Shown here: piece by piece, positions 1 to 12,839 of the stretch | How the letters are laid out: every line of letters starts with the position of its first letter | Numbering within the stretch: position 1 is the first letter of the stretch | Origin: Xanthostigma xanthostigma | Lineage: Eukaryota > Arthropoda > Insecta > Raphidioptera > Raphidiidae | DNA: 64,000 nucleotides | Reading direction: 5' to 3' | Assembly: GCA_963575645.1 (NCBI GenBank) | Contig: OY754465.1 | Coordinates: 60,907,901-60,971,900 of the forward strand | The notes under the pieces: generated by a model | The model's database searches: none | What the model was told of the DNA's origin: nothing | The model's input: the letters and a program-made list of their open reading frames with translations, nothing else | Program-made: the position numbers and the translations under genes

Positions 1-129
1 AGCACACGAAACGTCATCGTCAGATATACCCCCGATGTACACCGTGCAACCCTGATCCTCGAGTTATATAGTGTATTATTTAGATCGACTTTGTGCTGCG
101 TTTACCAACAGCACGCCAGTACAAATAAG

Positions 130-338
130 TAGAGATGCCACGAATATTCGGCTACTTTTTTTAATACTCGGTATTCGGCCGAATTTCAAATTATGAATTG
201 AAACAGGTCGTAACTTGTCATCCGCGAAATGCACCAATATTTTGTCGAACATTCGGCCGTCGAATATTCGGCGCTTCGGCCAAGAACGTGGCCGAATATC
301 CGGTATTCGGCAAAGTCATTATACTCATGGCATCACTA
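130..338. mobile_element. hAT-like MITE with 8-bp target duplication
   Basis: The ends are imperfect terminal inverted repeats (TAGAGATGCCA on the left, TGGCATCACTA on the right). They are flanked by caaataag (122-129) and caaataaa (339-346), a 7/8 match to an 8-bp target duplication, which is typical of hAT elements. The inverted relative of the surrounding repeat at 4985-5125 carries the uninterrupted site once (5085-5092), so this is a true insertion. The interior is rich in the motif ATTCGGC and its complement. Confidence 0.75.
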
Positions 339-639
339 CAAATAAACATCTATCACCGTCATATGCTAGAAGTGTTCACTGAATCTATCTCATTCAGTCA
401 ACACCTTCGACGACTTTGACTCGGCCGTACGTATGTCGTAGATACACAAACCCAGCTTATGGCAGTAGTGACAAGTGTTACAGTGTATATTGTAGTTTGT
501 TCTTAACAATGTTTGAAAAAAGTTAACAATTAAAACATCGTAAACATGCATAATATGATTATTAGTTTAATTAACCTCTCCTCATTCCCAGTCCGAGCTA
601 GGAGGTATAACCGGTATCACTAGAGTGACCTGTGCGAAT

Positions 640-1215
640 TATTCGCACTAAATAAGTTTAATAATTATCACTTTACAAAATTATTTTTTAAATATGATTG
701 CAGGTATTCAATTCGTTTCTAATTTTGCACACTGCTTATAACGTTCTTCTTTTTGTTGTATTACAATATGAAGCTCAGATGACAGATCGAAGAAATATTT
801 TACTAAAATTGTCATATGGAGGCGCAAGTAGCAAAAGTGTTGAACTAAGCCGTCAGATGGCATCATGCAGCATTGCTGTGACGTTGTTCAGCGTTGCTCG
901 CTGTTTCAAAATTAAAGCCGTCAGATGGCAGTATGCAGTATTATGTCTGTTGTATTACAATATAAAGGTCAGATGACAGATTGAAGTGTTGACGTTGTTT
1001 CAAAATTAAAGCCGTCAGATGGCAGACGTTGTTCAGCGTTGCTGTATTTTAATTAATTTACAAAAACAAAAGCAATAATATTTTTTTTAGTTGTCGATGT
1101 CAGTAGAGCAAGCAATTATCTGTAAAATGATATATAATTTATGTGGAGAAATTGTGAGGTTTTTTCTAAAAAGGGAGGCAAACATCTTAACCTTAGCGTA
1201 TTAATATATATGATT
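640..1215 (+). repeat. Left member of a near-identical inverted pair
   Basis: It matches 10070-10650 on the opposite strand with only scattered differences, including a shared 92-codon open frame (698-976). It contains internal short tandem repeats around the motif GCCGTCAGATGGCA. No transposase similarity was seen. The open frame is probably incidental. Confidence 0.7.
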
Positions 1216-1739
1216 TAGGCAACACCTGCGACGACTTTGACTCTGCGATACTTTTGTCGTATATACACAATACACGTACATAATACATGACACATTATTG
1301 GCAGACCACTGTTACAGTACATTTTGTAGTTGCTTGTCAACAGTGTTATAGAAGGTAACTTCGGTTGACCCTGCAGAACACCAATTTAAAATGTTCAAGA
1401 GCCGCCACTGGTTTACAATAATTCTTCCGGTTTAGGTTCAGCTGCCTACGAGCCGGACTTTCACCTACGGAAGAAAGGTTGTTGACCGTGACTATATTTC
1501 AAACATCTATTTCGATTTGAATTTGGAATCGGTTGAAGGAAATGGTGGTAAAAAGCTTTATAAGTAAAAACGCGGCTCTACTTCCTGAACACGAATCAAG
1601 CATCCATTTCGATTATTTGCAATGGCGATTAGGGATGCCACCCATCCGAGTTTGACGAGTGTATGTCCGCGCTCCGGGTTTAGTTAAGAGCATTGCATTA
1701 TACTCCTCGTTTCGAATTCTCTCTTGCACTACTAGAAAC

Positions 1740-2227
1740 TAGTGATGTGCCGGATCGTTAAAAATGTATATCCGCGTATACGGATCTGAATACGGATTTT
1801 TGGTTTCAAGATCCGCGGATACGGATCTTAACTTTCTTAGAATACGCGGCGGTAAATATTGCACATCGACCTTTGGAAAGAGACTATCTGTTATTGGAAA
1901 AAGTTATTGACCTCTTTAAGAGTTAACTCTCATAACAGATTGTCTCTTTCCAAAGATCGATGTGCAATATCTCATTATAAAGATAGTTGATTTAGTACCT
2001 TTGAGTTATGTAATATTAGTATGGTACTCACTACGATAAATGTTTGCAATATAAAGGTGCCAAATACGATTTAAAAAAATAAAAAATAATCTGAATGGAA
2101 TTTAACAGGTTTTCATTATTACCTAATCACCTAATAGGTATATATAAAATTTCAGCTATGAATTGAAAATTAATAAGGTAAAAGATCCGCCAAAAACTAA
2201 CGGATACGGATATCCGGCACATCACTA
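1740..2227. mobile_element. hAT-like MITE, TAGTGATGTGCCGG family, copy 1
   Basis: The inverted termini are TAGTGATGTGCCGG and CCGGCACATCACTA. The body is full of GGATACGGAT / ATCCGCGGAT motifs. It is closely related to 14504-14956 and 16350-16880. No clear 8-bp duplication flanks this copy (ctagaaac versus attttaat). Confidence 0.75.
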
Positions 2228-3141
2228 ATTTTAATGCATTTCTTTCAACATTTGATGACGTTTTTATCCCTCTTAGTAGTACACTCTTACCATAATAATT
2301 AAGAGTACCAAATATATTAGAAACCAATTGGTTTAGTATACTGATGTAATAATTTAATTATATATTATCAATCGTATCAAATTTAGTAAGAAAAAAAGGC
2401 CATTTTGGGTCTAGCACCGATGATTTTTCAACTGATTTTTACAAGCTCTTGGATAAGAGCCTAGGAACTGGGGCAACGCCATATTATAGACAAACCGCTC
2501 GACAAATAAAGAAATACTGTAAAGATGCTGACGTTTATTACAGCTTGCGTTTTTTCCCCCTCGATCTCCGAGTTTACTAGCAAATGGCGTCATTTTAGTG
2601 TCATCGACATAAATTAAACAGGAGGTCGAAGAGTTTGGGGTGCTCCGCCTTATCCTTCAGTAGTCTTTTTCGTCTGTCCATTCAAGTCGAAGGCCATTAA
2701 TAACAAATCAACCGCATCATTTATTCTCACACCTTGATTCCGACTTCGGTGTCGTTCGATTTCTGAATATCGAAAGAGCAACGAAAGGACGCACGCATGT
2801 TTACACTATTTTGACTCCTACACAGAAGTCAGCAAGTAATTTATGGCGAACGTTTTCGAACTCCCTGCCTTCTAGATTTATGTGTGTGATATTTTATATA
2901 TATATATATATATACACGCACAGCGCGCGGGGTAGGCGAATGGCGGCAGCGGCGGCACAATGCCTCTAACGGCGAGCGACGGTATCATGAAATGGGAACT
3001 CAACAAATGACCACCCCAACCAATAACCATTACTCTCTTTTCAGATAAAGAAAACAAATATCGCTTTGATTCTTTAGTCAACTTATTATCCTAATTGAGT
3101 CTTTGCATGTTTTTTGTGCTATATTAATAGCAGCAACTCAA

Positions 3142-3500
3142 TCTATATTAATATTAGAGAAACAATTTGTATTTTTGTTTGTAATGAATAAACTCAAAAA
3201 CTACTGGACAAATTTTAAAAATTCTTTCACCAATAGAATGCTACATTATCACTGAGTACTTAACATAGGCTATATTGTTAATCGAGTTAAATTAGGGATC
3301 CCCGATCCCTATACGAAAACTCCAATAATGTAACCCAAGGTGCAAAAAATACATAAAAACTTTTGAACGGTAACTCCGATCATCGTAAAATTTGGACACA
3401 ACATTCATCTCGGTAAGCTAAGATGAACGTGCGTACTCATGTTTCCCCATCCCCCAATCGTTCTTTTGCACCTGGATGAAACCGGGACGGACCGCTATAG
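3142..3500 (+). mobile_element. Helitron-like (Lep1-type) repeat
   Basis: It starts with TC after an A (TCTATATTAATATTAG), runs through a TTTGTTTGTAATGAATAAAC segment and ends with the GAAACCGGGACGGACCGCTA motif shared with 30271-30290. These are terminal features of lepidopteran non-autonomous Helitrons as I remember them. The 3' end is slightly degraded (CTATAG rather than CTAG). Confidence 0.6.
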
Positions 3501-4657
3501 TCATATATAAATGTGGGAAGAAAAAAAGTTGTGTTGTCGCTTTGAGTGTGTTAATTCGCACAAATTATGATAAAACATATATCGTTCTCTTCGTTTTAAT
3601 GAGGGCAAGTGCCCAACATAATGTCTCATAACTGTGAAATCGATTCAGAAGAAATATATCGACAATGAATTACGGTCACCACTTGGCGACCACTAATATA
3701 AATAAAAATGTAAATGTTTGTTCAAAATCTTAAACCTCCGAAACTTCTTCACCGATTGCTTTGAAATTTTGACACAACGTTGGATTCGCATACGCGCGTA
3801 TTTTATATACGCTAGGAAAGTATCTTTTGACAGGCGACTTTTGCGCCCTCTCGTGGTTATTTTCTCTAACCTTAGTGTCATATGTTATACGTGCATTTTA
3901 ATAAGGATTAATTGTCGAATAAAATGGATAAAAAGCTATCAAATCGGAAGTGATGTGTTGTTGATTGTAAAGATACACCAACTAAACATCCAGAATTACA
4001 ATTCCACCGTTTTCCTGGATTTTCTTATGAATTAGAGAGAAAAAAATGGACTGCAGCAGTACGTCGTCAAGGATAATAATTAAATATTTTGTTAACAAAA
4101 TTAAGATTTAAAAATTTTAGAAAGTAAAAATGTATATCATTTATGTAGTTTTTTTACTGACATTTTGCGTAAATATTTTTTTTTATAATTAAGAATAACG
4201 CTGGTTTCCATGCGTTTGTAAGTTTTGGGTGAAACCCCTTTTGGAAAAAATCAAACACGAGATAGTGCGAAGGTCGCGTGTCAAAGATACTTTCCTAGCG
4301 TATACCTTTTATATAGATGTCACACCTGTGACAGGTGAAAACAATTTTTTTTTTAAAACAACGCCATCTGTTGGACGTTAAGGCACCACACGCTATACTA
4401 AAATATTTTACAGCAACGGGAGCGTCATCTGAATACAACACCATCTGTTGGACGTTAAAGCAACACAAACTACTAAATATTTTCAAGAATTCAGACGCTA
4501 CTTCCTGCAATAACAATTTAAGAGTGTCCCGCTGTGAGAAAAAAAATAAATGCAGGTCACGTTAAGTATAACACCCGATGGGCATAGTAGTGTTGAGTTT
4601 GCAGTTGCACTCCTTTACCCTGACGCCGTCGATCGGCACACATAGCGGCGCGGCATG

Positions 4658-4690
4658 TATATAATACAAGCGGTCGCTCGCTGGCTTCAG
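4658..4690 (+). promoter_or_regulatory. Core promoter: TATA box plus initiator
   Basis: TATATAA begins at 4658 and a TCAGAC initiator places A+1 at 4689, 31 nt downstream, which is canonical TATA-Inr spacing. It precedes the orphan exon at 4796-4888. The surroundings are locally G+C-rich compared with the flanks. Confidence 0.5.
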
Positions 4691-4795
4691 ACAGTTATCT
4701 TCCTTTCCTACCCTTCAGTGAGTATCGATCTCTCGGAACAGAACTAACGGCCTCATGCCTTGGGCGTTGTTACAGAGTACTGGTGCAGTACCACC

Positions 4796-4888
4796 ATGGC
4801 TACGCTACTTTCTTATACTGCTACGTCACCTCTCAGGGGCGGATTTAACAGCAAGGTCAGTAAGCTGGGAAAGGTCGAAAGGAAAGAG
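4796..4888 (+). CDS. Orphan first coding exon (31 codons), gene unknown
   Basis: The ATG at 4796 has an excellent context (ccaccATGG). It opens a 31-codon frame beginning MATLLSYTATSPLRGGF and stops exactly in phase 0 at a good donor (GAG|gtgaga, 4889). A possible upstream splice acceptor (ttacag, ending 4775) and a TATA+Inr promoter lie just 5'. I recognise no family and found no following exon. It could be the start of a real gene with a long intron, or a relic that kept its promoter. Composition is more G+C-rich than the flanks, as expected for coding sequence. Confidence 0.35.
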
Positions 4889-4984
4889 GTGAGAATTTTA
4901 AATAAAGTTTTTGTTGCGTGAGAAACGCTGTTATCTAACGTTTATGCCCATAGGCGGCTCGTCAAAATTTCAAATACAGAATAT

Positions 4985-5125
4985 GTAACACTAGTCACTA
5001 CTGCCATAAGCCGTGTATGTACGACACGTATCGCCGAGTCAATGAGATTCAGTAAACACTTCTAGCATATGACAGTGACAGATGCTTATTTGTACTGGCG
5101 TGCTGATGGTAAATGCAGCACAGAG
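4985..5125 (-). repeat. Inverted copy of the repeat at 90-470 (empty site)
   Basis: This segment is the reverse complement of sequence at roughly 90-129 plus 339-470, without the 209-bp insertion at 130-338. A weaker third relative lies at 1212-1340. The family is unclassified. Confidence 0.6.
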
Positions 5126-5554
5126 CCGTAAAAAATATTCAACAAAAAGAGCAAGGCCAGAGTGGCCACAGAAAAATAATTTCAAATTTCCCTGCTAATT
5201 CCAGGTTTTCCAGGAAATTTATTATACTTTTCCATAATTTGAATACCTTATTTGTATATGATCGAGATATTTAAAGTTTTAATTGAAGTCATTTTTTTGT
5301 ACTTTATCAAATCGAAATTGATCATTAAAATAATTTTCTCGCATACAAAATTTTATCTCTTAAACTAAACCTTCTTTATACTGTACAATCATTAGTTAGA
5401 GATATCGATGGTAAAAAACCAAAGGTTACTATTTACTTAATCGCCGATATCTCAGCGATAAATAGTCGCATAGCAAACAAGAAATAGGTACAAAATTGAA
5501 TCTTGAACAACCAGGCTCAATGACCAGGTTTTAATAAAGTTTGGAAAAACTGTT

Positions 5555-5880
5555 TTTTATTACTCATAGGGGAAAAGTGGTATGTTTACGCACGCTGTTA
5601 CAGTTAAAAAGTAGCTATTTTCATTTGCGTGCGGAAACTTTATTTGTCGCACTGAAATTATTGTTTGCCGCACGCAAATTCAGAGTTACCATAGTTACCA
5701 ATACAATAATAATTTTAACTGAATTTTCAACTTTTTAATGATTTAATTTCAATTTTTATTACTTCTAATTTCTTTTTTTAATTCGTAATAAAATTTTAAT
5801 TCAATTTAATTCGTAATAAAAAATAGTATGTGCAACTCGTGCGGCAGTGTCGCACTAGTTGCACAATATACTATTTTCGA
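5555..5880 (+). repeat. Dispersed repeat, copy 1 (partner 35855-36245)
   Basis: It shares the stretch from TACTCAT..GGGAAAAGT through GCACAATATACTA with 35855-36245 at high identity. The latter copy has an extra inserted segment near 35980-36075. Class unknown. Confidence 0.6.
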
Positions 5881-6524
5881 GCCTGAAGGTAGTTTTAGAA
5901 CAACAAAAAAATTTTAAAACTTGAAATATAAACTCCAAAATGCTATTTTTCCCTGATACTTTGTAAAATACCCTGATATTTCCAGGTTGCATTAAATTCC
6001 CTGATAATTCCAGGTCTTTACTCGTATAGTGCAAATATATATTTATTCTACAAGTAGCTATTCTAACAGACATATTGCTTGGTGAATTGAAAGTAAATTT
6101 TACTCGAAGGAATAAATTTGTTCCAAGGTTAGTAACTTCTATCTTTAATAGTGTTCAATGAATATGGGCGACGATTAAAATTGTAAATCCATCCCTGTCA
6201 CTCAAGAGCTGAACAGAGAACATTGAGATGAAATAATATTTGTACAGTCTACACTTCACTTCATTCACCCCTATAGACTATAGAGTAAGAGTACATATAA
6301 GTCGTACTTGTCAACCTGTAGAGAATTTATCGAGAGAAAACAGCATCGCGCGCTCTCGCTTCACCGGCTCAATTGCTCTGTCACGTCACTTACCTGTTCA
6401 GTTGCGATTGTAAAGTAAAAACGCTCGACAAACGACATCAAAATCGTCCACCAATGCCCATATTCACCGAACATTATTAAAGATAGAAATTACTAATCTT
6501 GGAACAAATTTAATTCGTTATTCA

Positions 6525-7285
6525 GCAACCAAATTATCAGGTAAAATAGTTAGCTGAAAAATAAATACACACTGCACTATACTCCTTGGTATTTTTCACC
6601 CAAAAATCCGACCGATGGCATTAGTGTAAACGTCAAACTAAAATAATAATGTTTTATCCTAACCCAATTGCACACAAAACATCTTTAATGTTTTACAATT
6701 ATACACTTCACAAAAGGTTAATAAACAACACAAATAAATTCACAAGAACAAACTGTAGATATAATACTCCACGTTTATAGGTTAGGTATTATGATCTATG
6801 TGGCGGCCATTATTATTTTATCAAGCGAATAAACATTTATACCCGAGAATTTGGACAGAATAGACTTATACCTGCAGAAAATTTACTTTCAATTCATCAC
6901 GCAAATTATCAAGTAGAAAAGTTAGTTAAAGAACAAATATACACTGCACTATACTCCTTGCTCTTTTTGTTGGATATTTTGAAGTTCACCCAAAAATCCG
7001 ACCGATGGCGTTAATGTAAGCGGAAAAAAGTTTCACAAAATAATAATGTTTCATCCTAACCCGATTGCACACTAAACTTTCACTAACTTTAATGTTTTAC
7101 AACTATACACTTCACAAAAGGTTAATAAATACATAAATAGATTCACAAGACCAAACTGTAGATATAATACTCCACGTTTATAGGTTAGGTATTATGATCT
7201 ATGTGGCGGCCATTAATATTTTATCAGGCGAATACATAGTTATACCCTGGAAGTAAGACAGAATAGATTTATAGCTGCAGTAAAC
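6525..7285. repeat. Tandem direct duplication, about 375 bp per unit
   Basis: Units 6525-6900 and 6901-7285 are diverged direct copies. Landmarks in both are actgcactatactccttg, aaaaatccgaccgatggc and tgatctatgtggcggcca. An inverted pair (6110-6175 against 6445-6520) lies just upstream. No coding content was seen. Confidence 0.7.
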
Positions 7286-7544
7286 ATAATTATGGTTGGT
7301 GAAATGAATTATCGTTATTTATTCGGAGGAATAGTTACCTGAAGAACAATTGAGCCGAACAAATAACTACTTACGTTCGGTGAATATGGCCATGACAAAT
7401 TCTCCGTTCATCAGAAATATCAGATTTCTGATAGTGTTCAAAATAAAACGTAGGTACTCACTCTCTATACGTATTCCTTCTAATACAGTCGAGGCTAATG
7501 ACATAAATTATCTATAATCTACAATCTTATCCACACTTCTAAAG

Positions 7545-8320
7545 GCCACTGCACACGAGGCTGGTTTTACCGTTGAAATCATTGCTGCGGGACTTGCGCT
7601 GGCTACGTGCCTGTTTCTCTGCTGGTTTTGAGCAAGAACTAATCAGAAAACAGTATCTTGTCACGTGGACGACATAGGCAAACGCCCACAAACAAACATG
7701 GCGTCATATAGTGTGCGTTTAGTTCAGAGACAATCAACGTTCATTTTTTGTCACTGCGCGCGCACCAACCCCCATCTAAAATTTACAATCAGCTTCAAAC
7801 CACGTATCGTAAGAAGCGAACACATAAAAGTCATCACGAAGTTCAGCGCCATAACACACCTGAAATCTAGCGGCAAAACTAGCCTCGTGTGCAGAAGGCC
7901 GCTTCACACGAAGCTTTAAACACTGCTGGAACTTCTCATGGCCGGCAGGCTGGCTACGAAGATGGAAATGACGTCACTGCGGGCTCGCCTGCTACCTCGC
8001 AAGATAGATTTTAAAATTAAACAGGAGCTATTTTTTTTACTAGGTCCTCTGCTTGCTCTGAGCAAGAACCAATCAGGAAACAGTATCGTGTCACGTAGAC
8101 GACATGAAAAACGCCCACAAACCAGCATGGCGTCATTCTGCTCAAACAACAGACACGTTTTGCTATGTGTTTATTTGAACTGTCACTGCGCGCGCACCAG
8201 ATCTATCCACAAAGCAAGTTTGAAAAGACGTCTCGTGTAAAGCGAGCATATAAAACCAGCGCTAGAAAACTAGTAGTCAAATCTAGCGGCAAATCCAGCC
8301 TCGTGTGCAGCGGCCTTAAC
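7545..8320. repeat. Dispersed repeat with two partial units
   Basis: Two related units (about 7545-7910 and 7905-8320) share 'cagtatc.tgtcacgt.gacgac', 'aacatggcgtcat' and 'aaatctagcggcaaa' type landmarks. A further diverged copy lies at 50375-50750 in a GLTP intron. TIR-like ends read roughly GGCCGCT..CACACGA. Unclassified. Confidence 0.5.
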
Positions 8321-8737
8321 TCGTTAATTGACCGAAACTATACGACCCCGAATCGGATGATCTGTATTCGCTTACCCTGACAAAAACCGTAATTGTGTTA
8401 TCTACTATACGTATATATAAGTGCATGGCTAACGAGTTAGCTACTTTAGATTCATCACATCGCAGACATCGATGCCATGACTGTGCCACATCGTCACCTC
8501 TTGATGCCCGTCATCTTCTCTTCCTCCGTCTTACAGAGGGGGCGCAGCTCACTGCACTGCCTACCTCGAAACATTCTACTTATATATTGAAGACTTAGCA
8601 AGCAAGAAGCTAACGTCGCAACTTTTTAAATCATAATTCATAACGACATAGATATTGATTCGAGAAAAATTACCATAAAGTGAAAATTGATATTTTCGTT
8701 TATGCAAACAAAATTTAAAAAACTCCAGTCAATTGGG

Positions 8738-9120
8738 CGACGGGACCATTCCAACTTCAAAAATATTGACATTTGATATAGTATAATAAAGAAAAGAAAA
8801 TTTATGATATCGCGTGAGGTGACATGGGTAATGGCTACTATTCAATTCGTTGGCATGGTTACCTATACATAATATGTTCCACGTCATGTAAAAATTAATC
8901 AAAGCATGCTTAACTAGTTTATTTCTGACAGATCTACAGAACAAAAGAACAGCTGATTTTTTATTTCCAAAATACTTCTGAAACTACAAAGTTTAGAAAA
9001 AAAATGTTCAACGAAACTTTCTTGAAAAAAATAAATAGAATAAAAAGCCGTTATGAAAAGAATATTATTATTATATAAAAAAACACCTTTATAGCATATA
9101 TATCTTCTGCGCATGCACCG
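8738..9120 (-). repeat. ACCATTCCAAC repeat, copy 1
   Basis: Reverse-oriented relative of 11433-12025 and 47878-48675. All share the ends ACCATTCCAAC.. / ..GTTGGAATGGTCCCGTCGC, a block around GATCTGTCAGAAATAAACTAG and a CATGCGCAGAAGATATAT-like stretch. Unclassified. Confidence 0.6.
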
Positions 9121-10069
9121 ATTTTCCCCAAGAAAACTATCCCAGTCTTGGTCTTACCAATATTAATTGTATATAATTTATACCTATAAAAAACCTTGAT
9201 GATGATAATATTTAGAAAAATTATTAAAAAGACGTAACAGGTTAAATGAGCAAGGCCAAGAGCAAGACTAGAAGTATTTGAGCAAGAATTAGATCAGTTT
9301 TGGTCTTGGCCTTGCTTTGCTCATCAGTCATCACTAATCGCAATCGAAAGCGTGTTCTACAATTCGCAATGTTAATATGTTTGTGTTTGCATCTGCGATG
9401 GGCACTATATAAGCGTAACCTGAGGCCGGAGAACTTTGAAGACAATGTATATAGGACTTTGCTGTTAAATAGTTTCATGTTGTAACCACAACGGACTGTA
9501 GATGACATGTACTATATTCTGCAGGACATTATAATTTGTGGAATACCGACAAGGGCTATAATATAATTCTACTCAGGCCTTTAGAGAATGACCCACATTC
9601 GCGATAATTATGTTGCTGTGCATGTTTCAATCAGGGTTGGATTTTAAGCGTTTGTCTTCGACGAACCAAGAATAATTTTAATTTTTGTCACGTAATGCCC
9701 GTATATAGTGGCAAATTCAATTGAATAAATTATATACGAATTAAGTTCTGGGTTCAAAAAATGCATATTTAAAAAGCTGGCCAAACGACCATCGGACTCA
9801 TGCGCTGATGGTTCCATATTATGAAAATCCCAAAAAATTGTAAAAAAATGAGCAAAAACAGTTGTCCGAAATCGAACCAGTAATCTTCTGCTTTCAACAT
9901 AAGCGCTCTTAACCACTCGTCTACCAAACGTGCTTATTATCAGAATTTTCTAGTTGTCCTCAAATATAGTATCCTTGACTAAACTTGAGCTTTTGAACCG
10001 ATTCAAAACAAGTTCTGAATTTATTGGAACGAAAAAACTGTTACACAAATCTTTTACATCATAATATAT

Positions 10070-10650
10070 ATTAATACGCTAAGGTTAAAGATGTTTGCCT
10101 CCCTTTTTAGAAAAAAACCTCACAATTTTTCCACATAAATTATATATCATTTTACAGATAATTGCTTGCTCTACTGACATCGACAACTAAAAAATTTATT
10201 ATTGCTTTTGTTTTTGTAAATTAATTAAAATACAGCAACGCTAAACAACGTCTGCCATCTGACGGCTTTAATTTTGAAACAACGTCAACACTTCGATCTG
10301 TCATCTGACCTTCGTATTGTAATACAACAGACACAATACTGCATACTGCCATCTGACGGCTTTAATTTTGAAACAGCGAGCAACGCTGAACAACGTCACA
10401 GCAATGCTGCATGATGCCATCTGACGGCTTAGCTCAACGCTTTTGCTACTTGCGCCTCTATATGACAATTTTAGTAAAATATTTCTTCGATCTGTCATCT
10501 GAGCTTCATATTGTAATACAACAAAAAGAAGAATGTTATAAGCAGGGTGCAAAATTAGAAACGAATTGAATACCTGCAATCATATTTAAAAAATAATTTT
10601 GTAAAGTGATAATTATTATACTTATTTAGTGCGAATAATTCGCACAGGTC
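10070..10650 (-). repeat. Right member of a near-identical inverted pair
   Basis: Inverted partner of 640-1215. Both end near a gcgaataattcgc palindrome. The pair are either two insertions of one element or the arms of a composite structure of about 10 kb. Confidence 0.7.
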
Positions 10651-11432
10651 ACACTAGTTAATTTGTAATCATTAAGAAATATCGTCTGGCCGCAACTCCG
10701 TCACTGGTTCCCTGTTAAAATGAGCGCTTGGTTGAATGGATGGACAACTGACAAGCATTTGCGTTATCTCAGCTGACAATAGCCATAGAATGAAGTTAAT
10801 AAATGCGACACATTTAACACTCACTAACTCCCGCCGAACGCACTTAAGCTGCACTCTAAACTTTAAAAAGTCATTCACCTACTTGATTTCGTTAGTGACG
10901 ACAATGAGACTGTTAGGGTAGCAATCAATTCCCATCATAGGGCGTCGATTTTTTAACCGAACATTCGGAAAATACCGTCTTCTTCAATGATGATGATGAG
11001 ACTTTGTTTTTGTAACAAACCGAGATTTTACGTCGTTTCCCTCGAACATTTCACATCGAATGCTTTCTCGTCTCATTTTCAACGACGAAGATGAAAGCCT
11101 CAGCAGAATGTAGTTACTTTTTTAAAGACCCATTCATGAAACTATAAGGAGAATGACGTTTTTGATAAAGTAGTTTAAATTCCAAATATTCATACCTATA
11201 GAATTTTGAATTTTGTTATTTTTTTTTTTAATATCTAAGATAGATAGATAAATTTTTATTTACAATTTTATATTTACAAGTATTTACATTTTCTCAGTGT
11301 ATATTTACAAAATTTTCCAACTGATTTTGTGTTGTGTTTAATTATTAATTACAAAAATTATTGTTTTGATTTTAATTATAATGCTGTAAAAAAAAGCGGA
11401 GAAAAAAAACAGTACTTTAATATCTAAAGATT

Positions 11433-12025
11433 TTACCATTCCAACCCACAAATGGGGAATGGTAGGTACTAGTTTAGGTCAAAAATCACTTTTCAAAAAT
11501 TTTACAATATCTTTCCGTTTTGAGGTCCCCCGAATCCAAAAAACATATTTTTGGAAAAACTCTGTGCGCCTGTTTGTTTGTCTGTTAGTCCGTGAACACG
11601 ATACAGGTCAAACGGATGAGAGGATTGAGACCAAATTTTAGGAGGATGTTTGTTATGTAAATATGAAGAGCCCTATTGTTTTTTGGGGAAAATCGGCGTA
11701 TACGCAGAAGAGATATATGCTATTCAATTTATTTTTTCAAGAAAGTTTTGTTTAATTTTTTTTTCTAAACATTATAGTTTTGGAAATATTTTGAAAATAA
11801 AAAAAAATTAGCCGCTCTTTTGTGTTATGGATCTGTCAGAAATAAACTAGCTAGGCATGCTTTGATTAATTTTTACATGACGTAACCATGGCAACGAAGA
11901 GCAAATATATTGAATACTAGCCATTACCCGCGTCACCTCACGCGATATCAGAAATTTCATTTTCTTTATTATAATCAAATGTCAACATTTTTGAAGTTGG
12001 AATGGTCCCGTCGCTGGAATTTTTT
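11433..12025 (+). repeat. ACCATTCCAAC repeat, copy 2
   Basis: Runs from taccattccaacccacaaat to gaatggtcccgtcgctgg. It includes a block reading like CTGTGCGCCTGTTTGTTTG..AAACGGATGAG. Partial relatives are at 15240-15425 and 34945-35000. Confidence 0.6.
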
Positions 12026-12839
12026 AATTTCCCTTGTTGAAATGCCAAAGCCAAATAGTAACATGTTGCCATTAAGTATTTTAATTCTTTAAATTATTCT
12101 AATGAAGTTCGTTACATTTTTCGAACCAAAATGGTAAATTTTGTATTTTTATTTGTTTGATAAAGAACTTTTAAGTTTATTGTGCCAGAAGATGGCTATT
12201 TGTGTTTGTTGTCTTGTATTTTTCTATTTTATAAAAATTGACTTTATGGTTAATTAAGAAGACTGAACACTTGTTTGGCATCATAACTGCCAAATGATAA
12301 GGCTTGTTTTTAATTATAATGTAAGGTTAATTAGTCGAATTTTTTTAATAACAAAGTTAGTCCAGCAAAATATAATGCCGAACTTTTCTATTTTTGGGCC
12401 TGGCAAGTGGCAACCCTACCCCGTATGAAGTTAATTATCACATCACAAGTTGTACACATTTTTTAGGATGCATATTTTTATAATTAAAAGTAAACATTAA
12501 ACAGTAAATGGCGGTACATAATATTATATATAAAAGAAAAAGTGGTGGTGAGAGAGAGTAGGTTCTATATGTAATTTCCACTCTGAAGTATTTCACCCCT
12601 CTGTTCAACGATACGCCGTTTACCCCAGACGTTGTAAACACAGTCGCCGAGTGCGCGGGTTGATAAATGATATCATATCCTCTTCACCGCACTAGGCCAG
12701 AGCCCCGAGGCCGAGGGCAAGGCACCCGCACGTACGATCTGACGTGTCGGTCTCTTTTACAGTGAAGCTACGCTTAAAGACCGCCCGCCGCCGCGTGTCT
12801 TTTTCAACTTCAAATTAAGAAGTTTCACATATTTTTTTA

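Noticed and set aside
1-57. Possible coding exon on the minus strand at the window edge
   Set aside because: Only 19 codons are open (..GCTVYIGGISDDD..), with a poor acceptor and no family. Mentioned as a hint only, not annotated.
698-976. 92-codon ORF (and its mirror 10301-10579) as a gene
   Set aside because: Both lie in copies of the same dispersed repeat with internal short repeats. The protein shows no domain and the frame is not supported by splice or promoter signals.
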